Shown: positions 32,620 to 40,086, counted from the stretch's first letter. The stretch: DNA of 41,044 bases from DATKYK01 sp034430255 (GCA_034430255.1 DAOUEU010000151.1:1-41044), one strand, 5' to 3'. A program made the numbers and translations. The notes: generated by a model not told the origin, from the letters alone.

Positions 32620-32648
32620 TTGACAGCCCATGCCGCGAGGAGTATCAT
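32620..32648 (+). promoter_or_regulatory. Promoter, twin of the one at 22013
   Basis: TTGACA (32620-32625), a 17-bp spacer, TATCAT (32643-32648). It shares AGGAGTATCATC and a following C-rich CACAAA stretch with the DUF4282 promoter. The transcription start would be near 32655, ahead of the 32691 frame. Confidence 0.6.
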
Positions 32649-32690
32649 CGCACCCACAAAGGGCAGTGCTAACGCGCAATACGAGAGGTA

Positions 32691-32948
32691 ATGCATCCGG
32701 AGATCAACCGCTTATTGGTGGACTCGGTCATGGTGAAAGATGCGGTTGTTAATGGTAATCAGATCACGCATACGATAGCCCCTCCTTACTTGGTCATCCC
32801 TGTCTCCATTAAGGATTATCTTATTACCAGTCTTCGGTGGGCACTAGGAAAGCTGGGTGGGCCGCTTCAGGTGGAGATAGCGGTAATAAATGAAGGAGAG
32901 CGCCAAGCCTTCCTCGCCATGGCACAGGAGGATTGGAAGGGTCTGTAG
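32691..32948 (+). pseudogene. Isolated Mrp/ApbC N-terminal MIP18 (DUF59) domain, probable gene fragment
   Basis: An 85-residue frame matching the N-terminal MIP18/DUF59 domain of Mrp/ApbC Fe-S carrier ATPases: HPEINRLL, MVKDAVV, a PVSIKDYLITSLRWALGKLG helix and the linker-like ERQAFLAMAQEDWKG. The family's ATPase domain with its Walker motif is absent. Upstream codons in the same frame (AIREV, from about 32676) also fit the family, so the original start is lost. A promoter lies at 32620 and GAGAGG precedes the ATG, so a stand-alone domain could still be expressed; decay is more likely. A frameshifted continuation toward 33046 is possible. Confidence 0.55.
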
Positions 32949-33046
32949 CTGGATATTCGCTTGAGCATTACGGAGTTATCAACAAGCCGATTCCCCAGAG
33001 GCTAATGGGCCCTCATGCAGTACGGTCGAAGAGCAAGGTCAGACTT

Positions 33047-33745
33047 ATGAAAGTCATTGGATTAATCGGCGGCATGAGCTGGAACTCTACAGTGGTGTAC
33101 TACCAAATCATCAATGAGTCATTATCCCAGAGGCTGGGCGGTCTTCACTCAGCCCGCCTGATTCTGTATAGCCTAGACTTCGTTGAGATTGAGATGGCTC
33201 AGCGCGAAGACCGTTGGGATGATGCAGCCGATATTCTTGTCAAAGCAGGCATCGCTGTTAAGCAGGCCGGTGCCGACCTCCTGTTAATTTGCACGAACAC
33301 CATGCATAGGGTTGCCGATACAGTGGCTGAAAAGGCTGGCTTGCCTGTACTGCATATCGCCGATGTAACTGGTGATGCAATAAGGGAGCTAGGGCTTAAG
33401 CGGATAGGCCTAATCGGGACACGCTTTATAATGGAGGAACCTTTCTACCGGGAAAGGCTCCGGAAGCTATCCGATATCGAGATACTTGTGCCTAAAGAAC
33501 AAGATATAACAACTATCCATCGAATCATCTATGACGAGCTCTGCGAGGGGAGGATCAAGGCTTCTTCACGCCGGGCTTGCGTTAGGATTATCAATGGACT
33601 GATACGACAAGGCGCCGAGGGAATCGTGCTCGGATGCACCGAACTCCCATTGCTTATTCGCTCCAGTGACGTGGATGTTCCGTTACTGGATACTACTCGG
33701 CTTCACGCGCAAGCAGCAGTCAATCTAGCACTCACTAAAAGATAG
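33047..33745 (+). CDS. Aspartate/glutamate racemase family protein
   Basis: A 232-residue amino-acid racemase of the aspartate racemase group. It has GLIGGMSWNSTVVYY at the N-terminus, the first catalytic Cys C82 in ICTNTMH and the second C197 in LGCTELPLL, both intact, plus LLDTTRLHAQAAV at the end. It interconverts L- and D-aspartate or a related substrate without cofactor. ATG 33047 is preferred over an upstream in-frame extension to 32933 because it starts exactly at the family's N-terminus and has AAGG upstream. A second, more distant racemase-family gene lies at 18683. Confidence 0.9.
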   Translation: MKVIGLIGGMSWNSTVVYYQIINESLSQRLGGLHSARLILYSLDFVEIEMAQREDRWDDAADILVKAGIAVKQAGADLLLICTNTMHRVADTVAEKAGLPVLHIADVTGDAIRELGLKRIGLIGTRFIMEEPFYRERLRKLSDIEILVPKEQDITTIHRIIYDELCEGRIKASSRRACVRIINGLIRQGAEGIVLGCTELPLLIRSSDVDVPLLDTTRLHAQAAVNLALTKR

Positions 33746-33852
33746 GGATTTACTCCTTTTGATAACTGGTTGCACGTGATCCTAGGAATCTAAAAACAAG
33801 GGCGTTTTGTTAGCTTGACTTCGGTTCATGCGGGTCGAAAGGGTGGGATGAA

Positions 33853-34398
33853 ATGAAAGTCGTCGGCATTTGCGGTTCTCCCAGAAAAGGCAACACAGAG
33901 TGGATGCTCAGAAAGCTATTGGAAGGGGCTGCCAGAGAGGGGGCAGACTCTGAGCTGATTTTGCTCAGGGAGAAGGACATCAGAACGTGCGATGGCTGCT
34001 TAAGCTGCGAAGCGGGGGGGAAGCAACGGAAGGGGATATGCAGGATTCAGGATGACATGCAGGAGATTTACCCCAAACTGGTTGAGGCCGATGGGCTAGC
34101 CCTTGGCACGCCAGTCTACTTTGAAATGCTTTCCGGCCTGCTCAAGAATTTTTTAGATAGAACCTGTCCTATCTGGCCAAGGCTGGAGTTGAAGCCGATA
34201 GTCGGCATAGCGGTGGCGGAAGAAAGCATTGGAAAGGCGGTCGATAACCTGAGGACCTACTCCTCTGTCTGTGGCATGAGATGGGTCGGCGGGGTCACAG
34301 CTTTAGCCAAAACCCCTGAGCAGATATCCAAAGACATAGATGTAGAGAGGCGACTTGAGCGCTTATGGAGAAGGCTCTTCCTGACCCTGCGGGTCTGA
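33853..34398 (+). CDS. NADPH-dependent FMN reductase/flavodoxin-fold iron-sulfur-type protein
   Basis: A 181-residue flavodoxin-fold protein. GSPRKGNTEWML (8-19) binds the FMN phosphate. The cysteines in RTCDGCLSC and GICRIQDDM match the compact Cys pattern of archaeal/anaerobe iron-sulfur flavoproteins, and GTPVYFEMLSGLLKNFLDR is the second flavin loop. It probably passes electrons between NAD(P)H or ferredoxin and a small substrate in the cytosol. Cluster binding is uncertain. GGGTGGGATGAA precedes the ATG. Confidence 0.85.
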   Translation: MKVVGICGSPRKGNTEWMLRKLLEGAAREGADSELILLREKDIRTCDGCLSCEAGGKQRKGICRIQDDMQEIYPKLVEADGLALGTPVYFEMLSGLLKNFLDRTCPIWPRLELKPIVGIAVAEESIGKAVDNLRTYSSVCGMRWVGGVTALAKTPEQISKDIDVERRLERLWRRLFLTLRV

Positions 34399-34565
34399 GA
34401 ACGCACCATTGCCCATGCCAAGGCCGAACGGGGTGGATGGTTAGTATGGCCCCAGAAGTCGATAATGTCAAGACTCAGGCTCTAAGACCAGACCCTGCTT
34501 GCTAGCAGCCTACGGGACGATTAAGATTATGTAGGAATAGTTAGCTTATGGGATGATAAGATAGA

Positions 34566-34594
34566 TTGACAGGCTTTATATAGTGTGATATAAA
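34566..34594 (+). promoter_or_regulatory. Promoter of the second CFI-box gene
   Basis: TTGACA (34566-34571), a 17-bp spacer, TATAAA (34589-34594). Its -35 side matches that of the beta-helix gene (TTGACAGGCT in both). The leader of ~155 nt contains no obvious hairpin. 34399-34565 holds nothing assignable. Confidence 0.75.
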
Positions 34595-34757
34595 CTGGAT
34601 TGCGAATCCCGTACGCAAAATATAATCGTAGGGGATTAGTGCTGTTTTAATTTAAGACCAAGAAGCAGAAAGAGGAGCGGGTTGATAGGTGTGCATAAGT
34701 GTACCGTCGCTACGCTCTCATCGTTGCCTTCGGTTAATGCTGAAAGGGGGTGAAAAA

Positions 34758-35624
34758 GTGAAAACCAATGAGCTTGACAAAGGGGGGAGAGCCGTGGCCA
34801 AGAAGGTGCTTTTCCGCAGTGTTATAGTATTGTTTGCCTTCATCATTACCGTGACCCCTCTCCTATGTCTTCAGGGAGCGGTCAGTGCAGATAACGGCGT
34901 CGTTCCCGTATTCCTGCTTGGTTGGTCTCCGGGGGAGAATACAACATACCCGATATATAAAGATTACGACGACGGCTGGGGAGCACCGACCACTCTGTTA
35001 CCGCCTGGCATGTCTGTATCAGGTAATTTCAACGAAGAAGACTACGTAATCGAAATACCGAATTCCTACTTAAGCGGGAGTGGGGCGACCTTCTACTGGG
35101 CAATCAATGTAGAAGCAACATATCCAGCGGGTCACCCCCAGCAGAACTTCCCCGCCGATTGGGGGCGATGGACAGGAACAAACTGCTATCAAGACTTGGT
35201 AACGTCTCCGACAGAGTCATGGGATGAGAACGACTTCTCAGCCCAAGTGTTTCAGGTTGATCTGACCAGGGACTGGAATGGTGACAATTGTCGATGGACT
35301 GTCCACATGGATGGAATTACAGGTCATTGGTCGACGGGAGTGCAACTGATGATAGCAGAGGACACTACACCTCCTGGCGGCTGCTTCATCGCCACCGCTG
35401 CCTATGGCACATCGACGGCCGAGGAAATCGACACTCTCAGGGCGTTCAGGGATGAGGTGCTGCTGGAAAGCACAGTGGGCTCTCAACTTGTGGAGTGGTA
35501 CTACCAGACCAGCCCGCCTGTGGCAGATTTCATATCGGAGAATGATGTGTTAAGGACTTTGGTGAGGGAGCTCTTAGTTGACCCCATTGCCTCGTTAGTC
35601 GAAGCAACGGAGAATCTCTGGTAA
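34758..35624 (+). CDS. Secreted protein with CFI-box C-terminal module
   Basis: A 288-residue predicted surface protein. GTG at 34758 is chosen because AAAGGGGG lies just upstream and the signal peptide then begins properly; a frame extension to 34689 adds an unlikely basic segment. The signal peptide (basic n-region, helix 19-36) is cleaved near VSA/DNG (44). Residues 45-205 form a unique domain rich in Trp, Tyr and Gly with no recognised family, perhaps a beta-sandwich. The CFI-box module starts at C209 and ends at the C-terminus. Its DNA nearly duplicates that of the VWA gene at 27790-28038. A repeat-family hairpin follows 28 nt after the stop. Confidence 0.75.
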   Translation: MKTNELDKGGRAVAKKVLFRSVIVLFAFIITVTPLLCLQGAVSADNGVVPVFLLGWSPGENTTYPIYKDYDDGWGAPTTLLPPGMSVSGNFNEEDYVIEIPNSYLSGSGATFYWAINVEATYPAGHPQQNFPADWGRWTGTNCYQDLVTSPTESWDENDFSAQVFQVDLTRDWNGDNCRWTVHMDGITGHWSTGVQLMIAEDTTPPGGCFIATAAYGTSTAEEIDTLRAFRDEVLLESTVGSQLVEWYYQTSPPVADFISENDVLRTLVRELLVDPIASLVEATENLW

Positions 35625-35652
35625 AATTAAAGAGCCGGACAAGCGAATTATA

Positions 35653-35678
35653 GGGGGCTACCCGAGAGAGGTGGCCCC
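35653..35678 (+). repeat. Repeat hairpin, copy 6, terminator of the second CFI-box gene
   Basis: GGGGGCTACCC (35653-35663), GAGAGA, GGTGGCCCC (35670-35678), then TTTGTT. It is the best terminator-like member of the family. Confidence 0.8.
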
Positions 35679-35699
35679 TTTGTTATATAGCCTTTGGCA

Positions 35700-35728
35700 T
35701 TGACAGATTATTTTCACCGAAGTATGCT
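35700..35728 (+). promoter_or_regulatory. Promoter of the alpha/beta hydrolase gene
   Basis: TTGACA (35700-35705), a 17-bp spacer, TATGCT (35723-35728), about 125 nt before the ATG at 35853. Confidence 0.6.
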
Positions 35729-35852
35729 TGCCAAACGAAACTCGATTTCGACTGAACCTACGTGTTGATGAAATGTCATTACGCCATCTATTCTCTTCTC
35801 CTTTGGTAGAAAAGACATTGAAAATGTCGTATTGATGAGGGGGGATCCTGAT

Positions 35853-36539
35853 ATGAAGCTGATTTTTATTCATGGCTCAGGCGGCTGCAAGGAAGCCTGG
35901 CACTACCAGACGAATCACTTTCCCGCTGCCGATGCTATCGATCTCCCCGGCCACCCCGAGGGCGAGCCGCGTACCAGCGTTGAGGGCTATGTAGAGTGGC
36001 TGCGGGGATACATTCAGGATTTTGGCTACAGCGATGTCGTGCTGGCAGGCCACTCGCTGGGCAGTGCCATAGCTCAGCTTTATGCCCTGAAATATCCTGA
36101 AGATTTGAAGGGGCTCATTCTCATCGGCAGCGGCGCCAGGCTCCGCGTCCATCCCATGTACCTCAAGATGCTGGAGAAGGCTAAAAACGAACCCAGTATG
36201 CTAGAGGCTTTCTTCGAAATGTCAGGGGGGCCTATCAACCCTGAACTCATGGAGGTGCTTCGGAGGAGGGTTTTGGAGAATGGCCCTGCCGTTTTCCTCA
36301 ACGATATGCTCTGCTGCGACAAGTTCGACATCATGGATCGGGTTCATGACATCAGGCTGCCGACCCTGGCCCTGTGTGGCAGCGATGACACAATGACCCC
36401 ACCGAAATACACCAAATACCTCGCCGGTAAGATCGGGGGAGCCAGGGAGGTAATTATCGACGGGGGCACCCATATGGTCTTTGCTGAAAAGCCCAGAGAG
36501 GTCAATCAGGCTATCGATAACTTCCTGAGTAGCCTTTGA
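35853..36539 (+). CDS. Alpha/beta hydrolase (serine type)
   Basis: A 228-residue alpha/beta hydrolase of the compact MhpC-like type. HGSGG (7-11) is the oxyanion region, S68 in AGHSLGS the nucleophile, D178/D179 in CGSDDTMTP the acid, and H207 in GGTHMVF the base. The cap is small. It is an esterase/lipase/thioesterase-like enzyme with unknown substrate, presumably cytosolic because there is no signal peptide. ATG 35853 is chosen because AGGGGGG (35838-35844) lies eight nt upstream; an in-frame TTG at 35832 would overlap that site. Confidence 0.88.
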   Translation: MKLIFIHGSGGCKEAWHYQTNHFPAADAIDLPGHPEGEPRTSVEGYVEWLRGYIQDFGYSDVVLAGHSLGSAIAQLYALKYPEDLKGLILIGSGARLRVHPMYLKMLEKAKNEPSMLEAFFEMSGGPINPELMEVLRRRVLENGPAVFLNDMLCCDKFDIMDRVHDIRLPTLALCGSDDTMTPPKYTKYLAGKIGGAREVIIDGGTHMVFAEKPREVNQAIDNFLSSL

Positions 36540-36849
36540 GAGTTGAAGGGGCAGGCTTACTGGGCGATCTTGGATTCGAGAATGGCCTGACATATATTAT
36601 GAAGGTCGAAGAGGAAGGCGTGTGCAACGATTGGGAGATGCCACACTAGATTTCCCTTAATTGATTAGTATTAACCTATATCCAAAAAGATCGCCCACCA
36701 AGGATCCCCCCATATCCTCTATTCCAACATCCTTATCTCTAACTATATTCTCTCTACATGATGGCTACTACTATCGCCGGGGTGGAGCATATTTAGGATG
36801 GGTAAGGTTAGCCCTGGAAGTCTCTTAGCATAGACGGAGCTCTAAGAGG
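36540..36849. other. Intergenic, no intact gene
   Basis: Just after the hydrolase stop a short protein-like frame (about 36550-36647) reads GLLGDLGFENGLTYIMKVEE and ends VCNDWEMPH before a TAG. It may be another gene scrap, family unknown. The rest to the promoter at 36850 shows nothing. Confidence 0.3.
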
Positions 36850-36879
36850 TTGACAGAGTGCAACCCGACAGGGTATAAC
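36850..36879 (+). promoter_or_regulatory. Promoter of the Cys-rich membrane protein gene
   Basis: TTGACA (36850-36855), an 18-bp spacer, TATAAC (36874-36879). The first 11 bases (TTGACAGAGTG) equal those of the racemase-family promoter at 18620. Confidence 0.7.
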
Positions 36880-36910
36880 CGTTTCTGCTAACCGGCAAGC
36901 AAAGGGAGAC

Positions 36911-37609
36911 ATGGCAGCGGAGAGAGCTAAGGGCAAGAATCCATATAATATCTGTACCTGGGACGAAGGTGCAGATTGCTCCAACTGCATCAATCAAAAT
37001 GTATTGCACTGCAAATGGGACAGGAATGCTCTAACCAGATTTCTCATCCTCGCACTAATCTTCATGATCATGGCCTTTTTCGGGCTGACAGCCACCGCAA
37101 TCTTGGCCGGGGCATGGTGGCCGCTGATAGCATACGGGGTATTCTATGTCGTTTTCTTCCTGTTCCTTGAAATACGAATACTCTGCTGCCACTGCCCCTT
37201 TTATGGCGAAGGCGGCAAGGTCCTGCATTGTATCGGTAACCACGGAGCACCCAAGATATGGCATTACCGTCCCCAACCAATGAACCGGTTCGAAAGGGTA
37301 AGCCTGATAATATGTTTCATCTTCTTCGGCGGATTCCCCATCGCGGTTGAAGGCTACGGCATCGGGCTTATAACCCACAACTACGGAGAGTACGGTCAGC
37401 TCGCCCTCCTGGGAATGATCGGGGTCGCGCTGGCAACTTTATTGACATTAATCGCCTTCGGCTCGATTCTGATACTTTTCGTGTGTCCAAGCTGCATAAA
37501 CTTCTCATGCCCCCTTAACAGGACCCCCAGAGAGAATATAGATGAATACCTCAACCGGAATCCCTTCCTGAAGAAGGCATGGGAGGGAAATGGGCCAAGG
37601 AGGGCTTGA
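36911..37609 (+). CDS. Four-helix membrane protein with three Cys/His clusters, unknown function
   Basis: A 232-residue protein with four predicted membrane helices (about 42-66, 69-90, 130-155, 163-190). Three Cys/His groups occur outside the helices: C15, C23, C26, C34; C92-C93-H94-C95, C107, H111; and C192, C195, C200. With four helices the N-terminus, the loop between helices 2 and 3 and the C-terminus share one side, so all clusters could meet in one metal or Fe-S centre, probably cytosolic. No named family is recognised. AAGGGAG precedes the ATG. Its TGA overlaps the -35 of the dodecin promoter. Confidence 0.75.
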   Translation: MAAERAKGKNPYNICTWDEGADCSNCINQNVLHCKWDRNALTRFLILALIFMIMAFFGLTATAILAGAWWPLIAYGVFYVVFFLFLEIRILCCHCPFYGEGGKVLHCIGNHGAPKIWHYRPQPMNRFERVSLIICFIFFGGFPIAVEGYGIGLITHNYGEYGQLALLGMIGVALATLLTLIAFGSILILFVCPSCINFSCPLNRTPRENIDEYLNRNPFLKKAWEGNGPRRA

Positions 37610-37635
37610 CAGGACAGTATATTATGGTGTATAAG
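37606..37635 (+). promoter_or_regulatory. Dodecin promoter overlapping the upstream stop codon
   Basis: TTGACA (37606-37611), an 18-bp spacer, TATAAG (37630-37635). The TGA stop of the preceding gene is inside the -35 box. Confidence 0.7.
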
Positions 37636-37670
37636 TTAGTCTCGCGAAATGGCGCTGAAGGAGGAAGATT

Positions 37671-37886
37671 ATGGCAGAGAGTGTCTACAAGATCATTACG
37701 CTAGTGGGGACGAGCCCCGATTCATGGGAGAAGGCTGCCGCCAATGCAGTGTCTATAGCTTCAAAGACCCTGCGCGACCTTCGTATCGCCGAGATCGACG
37801 AGCTTGATATGCAGATCGAGAACGGCAAGGTGACCAACTACCGTACCAAGGTAAGGATCTCCTTTAAGTACCAGGGCGGCGAGTAA
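37671..37886 (+). CDS. Dodecin (flavin-storage protein)
   Basis: A 71-residue dodecin, which assembles into hollow dodecamers that bind pairs of flavins. It has the complete family pattern: VYKIITLVGTSPDSWEKAAANAV in the first strand and helix, then IAEIDELDMQIENGKVTNYRTKVRISFKY in strands 2 and 3, here split for length at ENGK. The aromatic residue that stacks on flavin is W19 (DSWEKA). AAGGAGG lies before the ATG. It has its own promoter (37606) and shares a bidirectional terminator with the convergent zinc-ribbon gene. Confidence 0.93.
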   Translation: MAESVYKIITLVGTSPDSWEKAAANAVSIASKTLRDLRIAEIDELDMQIENGKVTNYRTKVRISFKYQGGE

Positions 37887-37995
37887 GCTGTTCCACCAGC
37901 GGTAAAGCCGCAGAGCCAGACACCATCACCACTGATGGGAAAAGGCCTTAAAGTAGGTAGTTTTACCCATTGCTGCCTGCTTAGGCAAAAAGAAA

Positions 37996-38020
37996 AGAGG
38001 GGACAATTACAATCCCCTCT
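37996..38020. terminator. Bidirectional intrinsic terminator
   Basis: AGAGGGGA (37996-38003), CAATTACAA loop, TCCCCTCT (38013-38020). On the plus strand CCCTTTATTTATATT follows; on the minus strand TTTTCTTTTTGCC follows. It serves the convergent dodecin and zinc-ribbon genes. Confidence 0.9.
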
Positions 38021-38042
38021 CCCTTTATTTATATTACCCTGC

Positions 38043-38351
38043 TTATCTTTGGGTCTGCAGCCTGACCTTGGCATAGCACTCGTTGCAATACACCGGTCTG
38101 CCCTGTCGGGGCTCGAAGGGTACCTTCGTGTCTTTACCACACTCGGCGCATACAGCAGAATACATTTCCCTCCGCCTCTGATAGCCATAGCCATCCCCAT
38201 CGCGCTGTTGTCTCCTGGCCGCTCGGCATTCAGGACAACGCTTGGGCTCATTGGTAAAGCCCCTGGAAGCAAATAGCTCCTGCTCATCTGCGCTAAAGGT
38301 GAAACTGATACCACAATCCGCGCATTCAAGGGTCTTTTCCACGTAGTCCAT
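38043..38351 (-). CDS. Double zinc-ribbon small protein
   Basis: A 102-residue cytosolic protein with two four-Cys zinc ribbons: C10/C13 with C39/C42 (LECADCG, RCPEC) and C68/C71 with C89/C92 (VCAECG, YCNEC), joined by a basic Arg/Gln/Gly-rich linker (RAARRQQRDGDGYGYQRRRE). This matches the CxxC-x(n)-CxxC zinc-ribbon family common in Dehalococcoidia-like genomes, often annotated as zinc-ribbon domain protein. The linker suggests nucleic-acid contact. ATG 38351 is chosen because AAAGGAGG lies six nt upstream; a TTG two codons earlier is less likely. Transcribed from the promoter at 38463-38492. Confidence 0.85.
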   Translation of the reverse strand: MDYVEKTLECADCGISFTFSADEQELFASRGFTNEPKRCPECRAARRQQRDGDGYGYQRRREMYSAVCAECGKDTKVPFEPRQGRPVYCNECYAKVRLQTQR

Positions 38352-38462
38352 GGACAACCTCCTTTCCTTTATGACTTGGTCTCAGCTTGGTCATCCATGG
38401 CCCTGGGGAACTCGCGAGGAATCACACAGGTTGGGAAAAACCTACTTTGAACCAGATAGTTC

Positions 38463-38558
38463 AGCATAACATAAAATTTAACATGCTGTCAAGTTGTTGC
38501 TATGCGGTGTCCGGGACGCGCTATGAACTTTTCATTCTATGGATACAGTGAGTGTATT
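38463..38558. repeat. 96-bp regulatory direct repeat, copy 1
   Basis: Aligns without gaps to 39918-40013, with 14 mismatches by my count (about 85% identity). It contains a minus-strand promoter, TTGACA (38492-38487), 18 bp, TATGCT (38468-38463), that drives the zinc-ribbon gene, and a conserved far end ATTCTATGGATACAGTGAG. Between 38559 and 38738 only a short protein-like scrap (about 38560-38646) is seen. Confidence 0.75.
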
Positions 38559-38738
38559 AAGAACACCCGGGAGTCACTGCTGGGGATTAACCGAGACCAA
38601 ATGGAGTGGAAGAAGTTCGAGACCTGGACCACTTATAAAAGTCGCTAGACAGTCTAACTGCTACGCCTTAACATCTGGTTGTGTTATCATTATTACGCTT
38701 ATCTGGCTGCCACTTTTATTGTGCTACCTACTACCATT

Positions 38739-39899
38739 ATGGAAACTGACATGGCTGGAAGAGAAGGTTCGATAGCATTCCAAACGGGGGGAATCGGGGG
38801 CATGAAGCTCAAGAACCGCCTGGTGCGCTCCGCGACCTTCGAATCCATGGCCACCGATGATGGCAAGGTAACGAACGCTCAGGTGGAACTCTACAGTACC
38901 CTGGCCGAAGGAGGCGTGGGCCTCATAATCACCGGGCATGCGGCTGTGCATCTTGGCTGGTCAGCCGGGCGGCACATGACCCGAATATCAGATGACTCTT
39001 TCATACCTTTGGTCAGGAGGGTTGCCAGAGCTGTGCACGAAGTCGGCAACAACTGCAAGGTAGTTCTACAATTGACTCACTTTGGAAGGCAATGTGGAAT
39101 ACAATGCCTCAAACCCCTGGTGGAACCAGTCGCGCCATCAGCGGTCTACGATATGCTATTCAAGCGCACGCCGAGGGAGCTTACTTCGGAGGAGATAGAC
39201 GAGATTATCGAGTGCTTTTCCCAGGCAATACATAGAGCCAGGCAGTCTGAGTTCGACGGGGTGCAGCTTCACGCTGCCCACGGCTACCTCTTATCCTCTT
39301 TCCTGTCACCACATACCAACCGGAGGGAGGACCAATACGGCGGAAGCACTCAAGGGCGCGCCATGATTATGAAAGAGATATATAAGCGCGCTACCAGAAA
39401 GGTCGGGGATGACTTCCCCATACTGGTCAAGATAAATAGCGATGACTTTTTCCCCGGGGGAATCGACGCAAATGAGGCAACGAGAATAGCAGAAGAACTT
39501 GCCAGGATAGGGTACACGGCCATAGAAATCAGCGGTGGAACCTGGGAAGCCATTACCAGAAGCAAAGAGGAGCTGGGGTGGAAGCCCGTACTGCTTCCCG
39601 AGTCGAGGTTTGGTATAAAAACCAAGGAAGAGGAGGCCTATTTCTGGGAAGCCGCTAAAAGGATTAAGAAAAAGGTAGCTATCCCGATTATCCTTGTAGG
39701 AGGGATTAAGTCTATCGACAAAATCGAGGAAATACTAAAAGAGGGCAGTGTGGACTTCTGCGCTATGGCAAGGCCCTTGATAAGGGAGCCGGACCTTCCC
39801 AATCGCTGGCTCAAGGGAATGGGAAGTAAGACAGCTAAATGCAAGTCATGTAACGCTTGCATCCCGATAGACGAGCCCTTGAAATGCAAAGGTAATTGA
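38739..39899 (+). CDS. NADH:flavin oxidoreductase / old yellow enzyme family
   Basis: A TIM-barrel flavoenzyme of 386 residues from ATG 38739 (38751 is an alternative; an opening at 38679 would add a spurious hydrophobic leader). FMN-contact segments are NRLVRSATFESMAT, VLQLTHFGRQ, the HAAHGYLLSSFLSPHTNRR active-site motif with its paired His, and ILVGGIKS near the C-terminus. The tail CKSCNACI is a shortened version of the four-Cys [4Fe-4S] site of the 2,4-dienoyl-CoA reductase branch, but the large C-terminal FAD/NAD domains are missing. It reduces activated C=C bonds; substrate unknown. It is bracketed by the 96-bp repeats. Confidence 0.88.
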   Translation: METDMAGREGSIAFQTGGIGGMKLKNRLVRSATFESMATDDGKVTNAQVELYSTLAEGGVGLIITGHAAVHLGWSAGRHMTRISDDSFIPLVRRVARAVHEVGNNCKVVLQLTHFGRQCGIQCLKPLVEPVAPSAVYDMLFKRTPRELTSEEIDEIIECFSQAIHRARQSEFDGVQLHAAHGYLLSSFLSPHTNRREDQYGGSTQGRAMIMKEIYKRATRKVGDDFPILVKINSDDFFPGGIDANEATRIAEELARIGYTAIEISGGTWEAITRSKEELGWKPVLLPESRFGIKTKEEEAYFWEAAKRIKKKVAIPIILVGGIKSIDKIEEILKEGSVDFCAMARPLIREPDLPNRWLKGMGSKTAKCKSCNACIPIDEPLKCKGN

Positions 39900-39917
39900 A
39901 CTTAGAAGAACCACAAG

Positions 39918-40013
39918 AGCATAACCTTGAATTGAACATGCTGTCAAGTTGTTGCTGTGCGGTGTCCAGTACATACTATACACTTTTAATTCTATGGATA
40001 CAGTGAGTATATT
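39918..40013. repeat. 96-bp regulatory direct repeat, copy 2
   Basis: Begins 18 bp after the oxidoreductase stop and ends 74 bp before the universal stress protein gene. It retains the minus-strand TTGACA (39947-39942), 18 bp, TATGCT (39923-39918), which would read antisense into the oxidoreductase. On the plus strand TTGCTG, 19 bp, TATACA is a weak candidate promoter for the stress gene. Confidence 0.75.
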
Positions 40014-40086
40014 GATTTTCCTAAACATGTAATGTATCATCAAACCCAGTATCATCAAATCCACAATACAAATAGGAGGTTACAGG

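Noticed and set aside
32933..33046. N-terminal extension of the aspartate racemase frame
   Set aside because: The family's N-terminus begins at MKVIGLIGGMSW (33047), which has its own upstream AAGG; the extension may be frameshifted Mrp remnant.
38539..38775. 78-codon plus-strand frame overlapping the oxidoreductase start
   Set aside because: It begins inside the 96-bp regulatory repeat, lacks a ribosome site and has no protein-like features.
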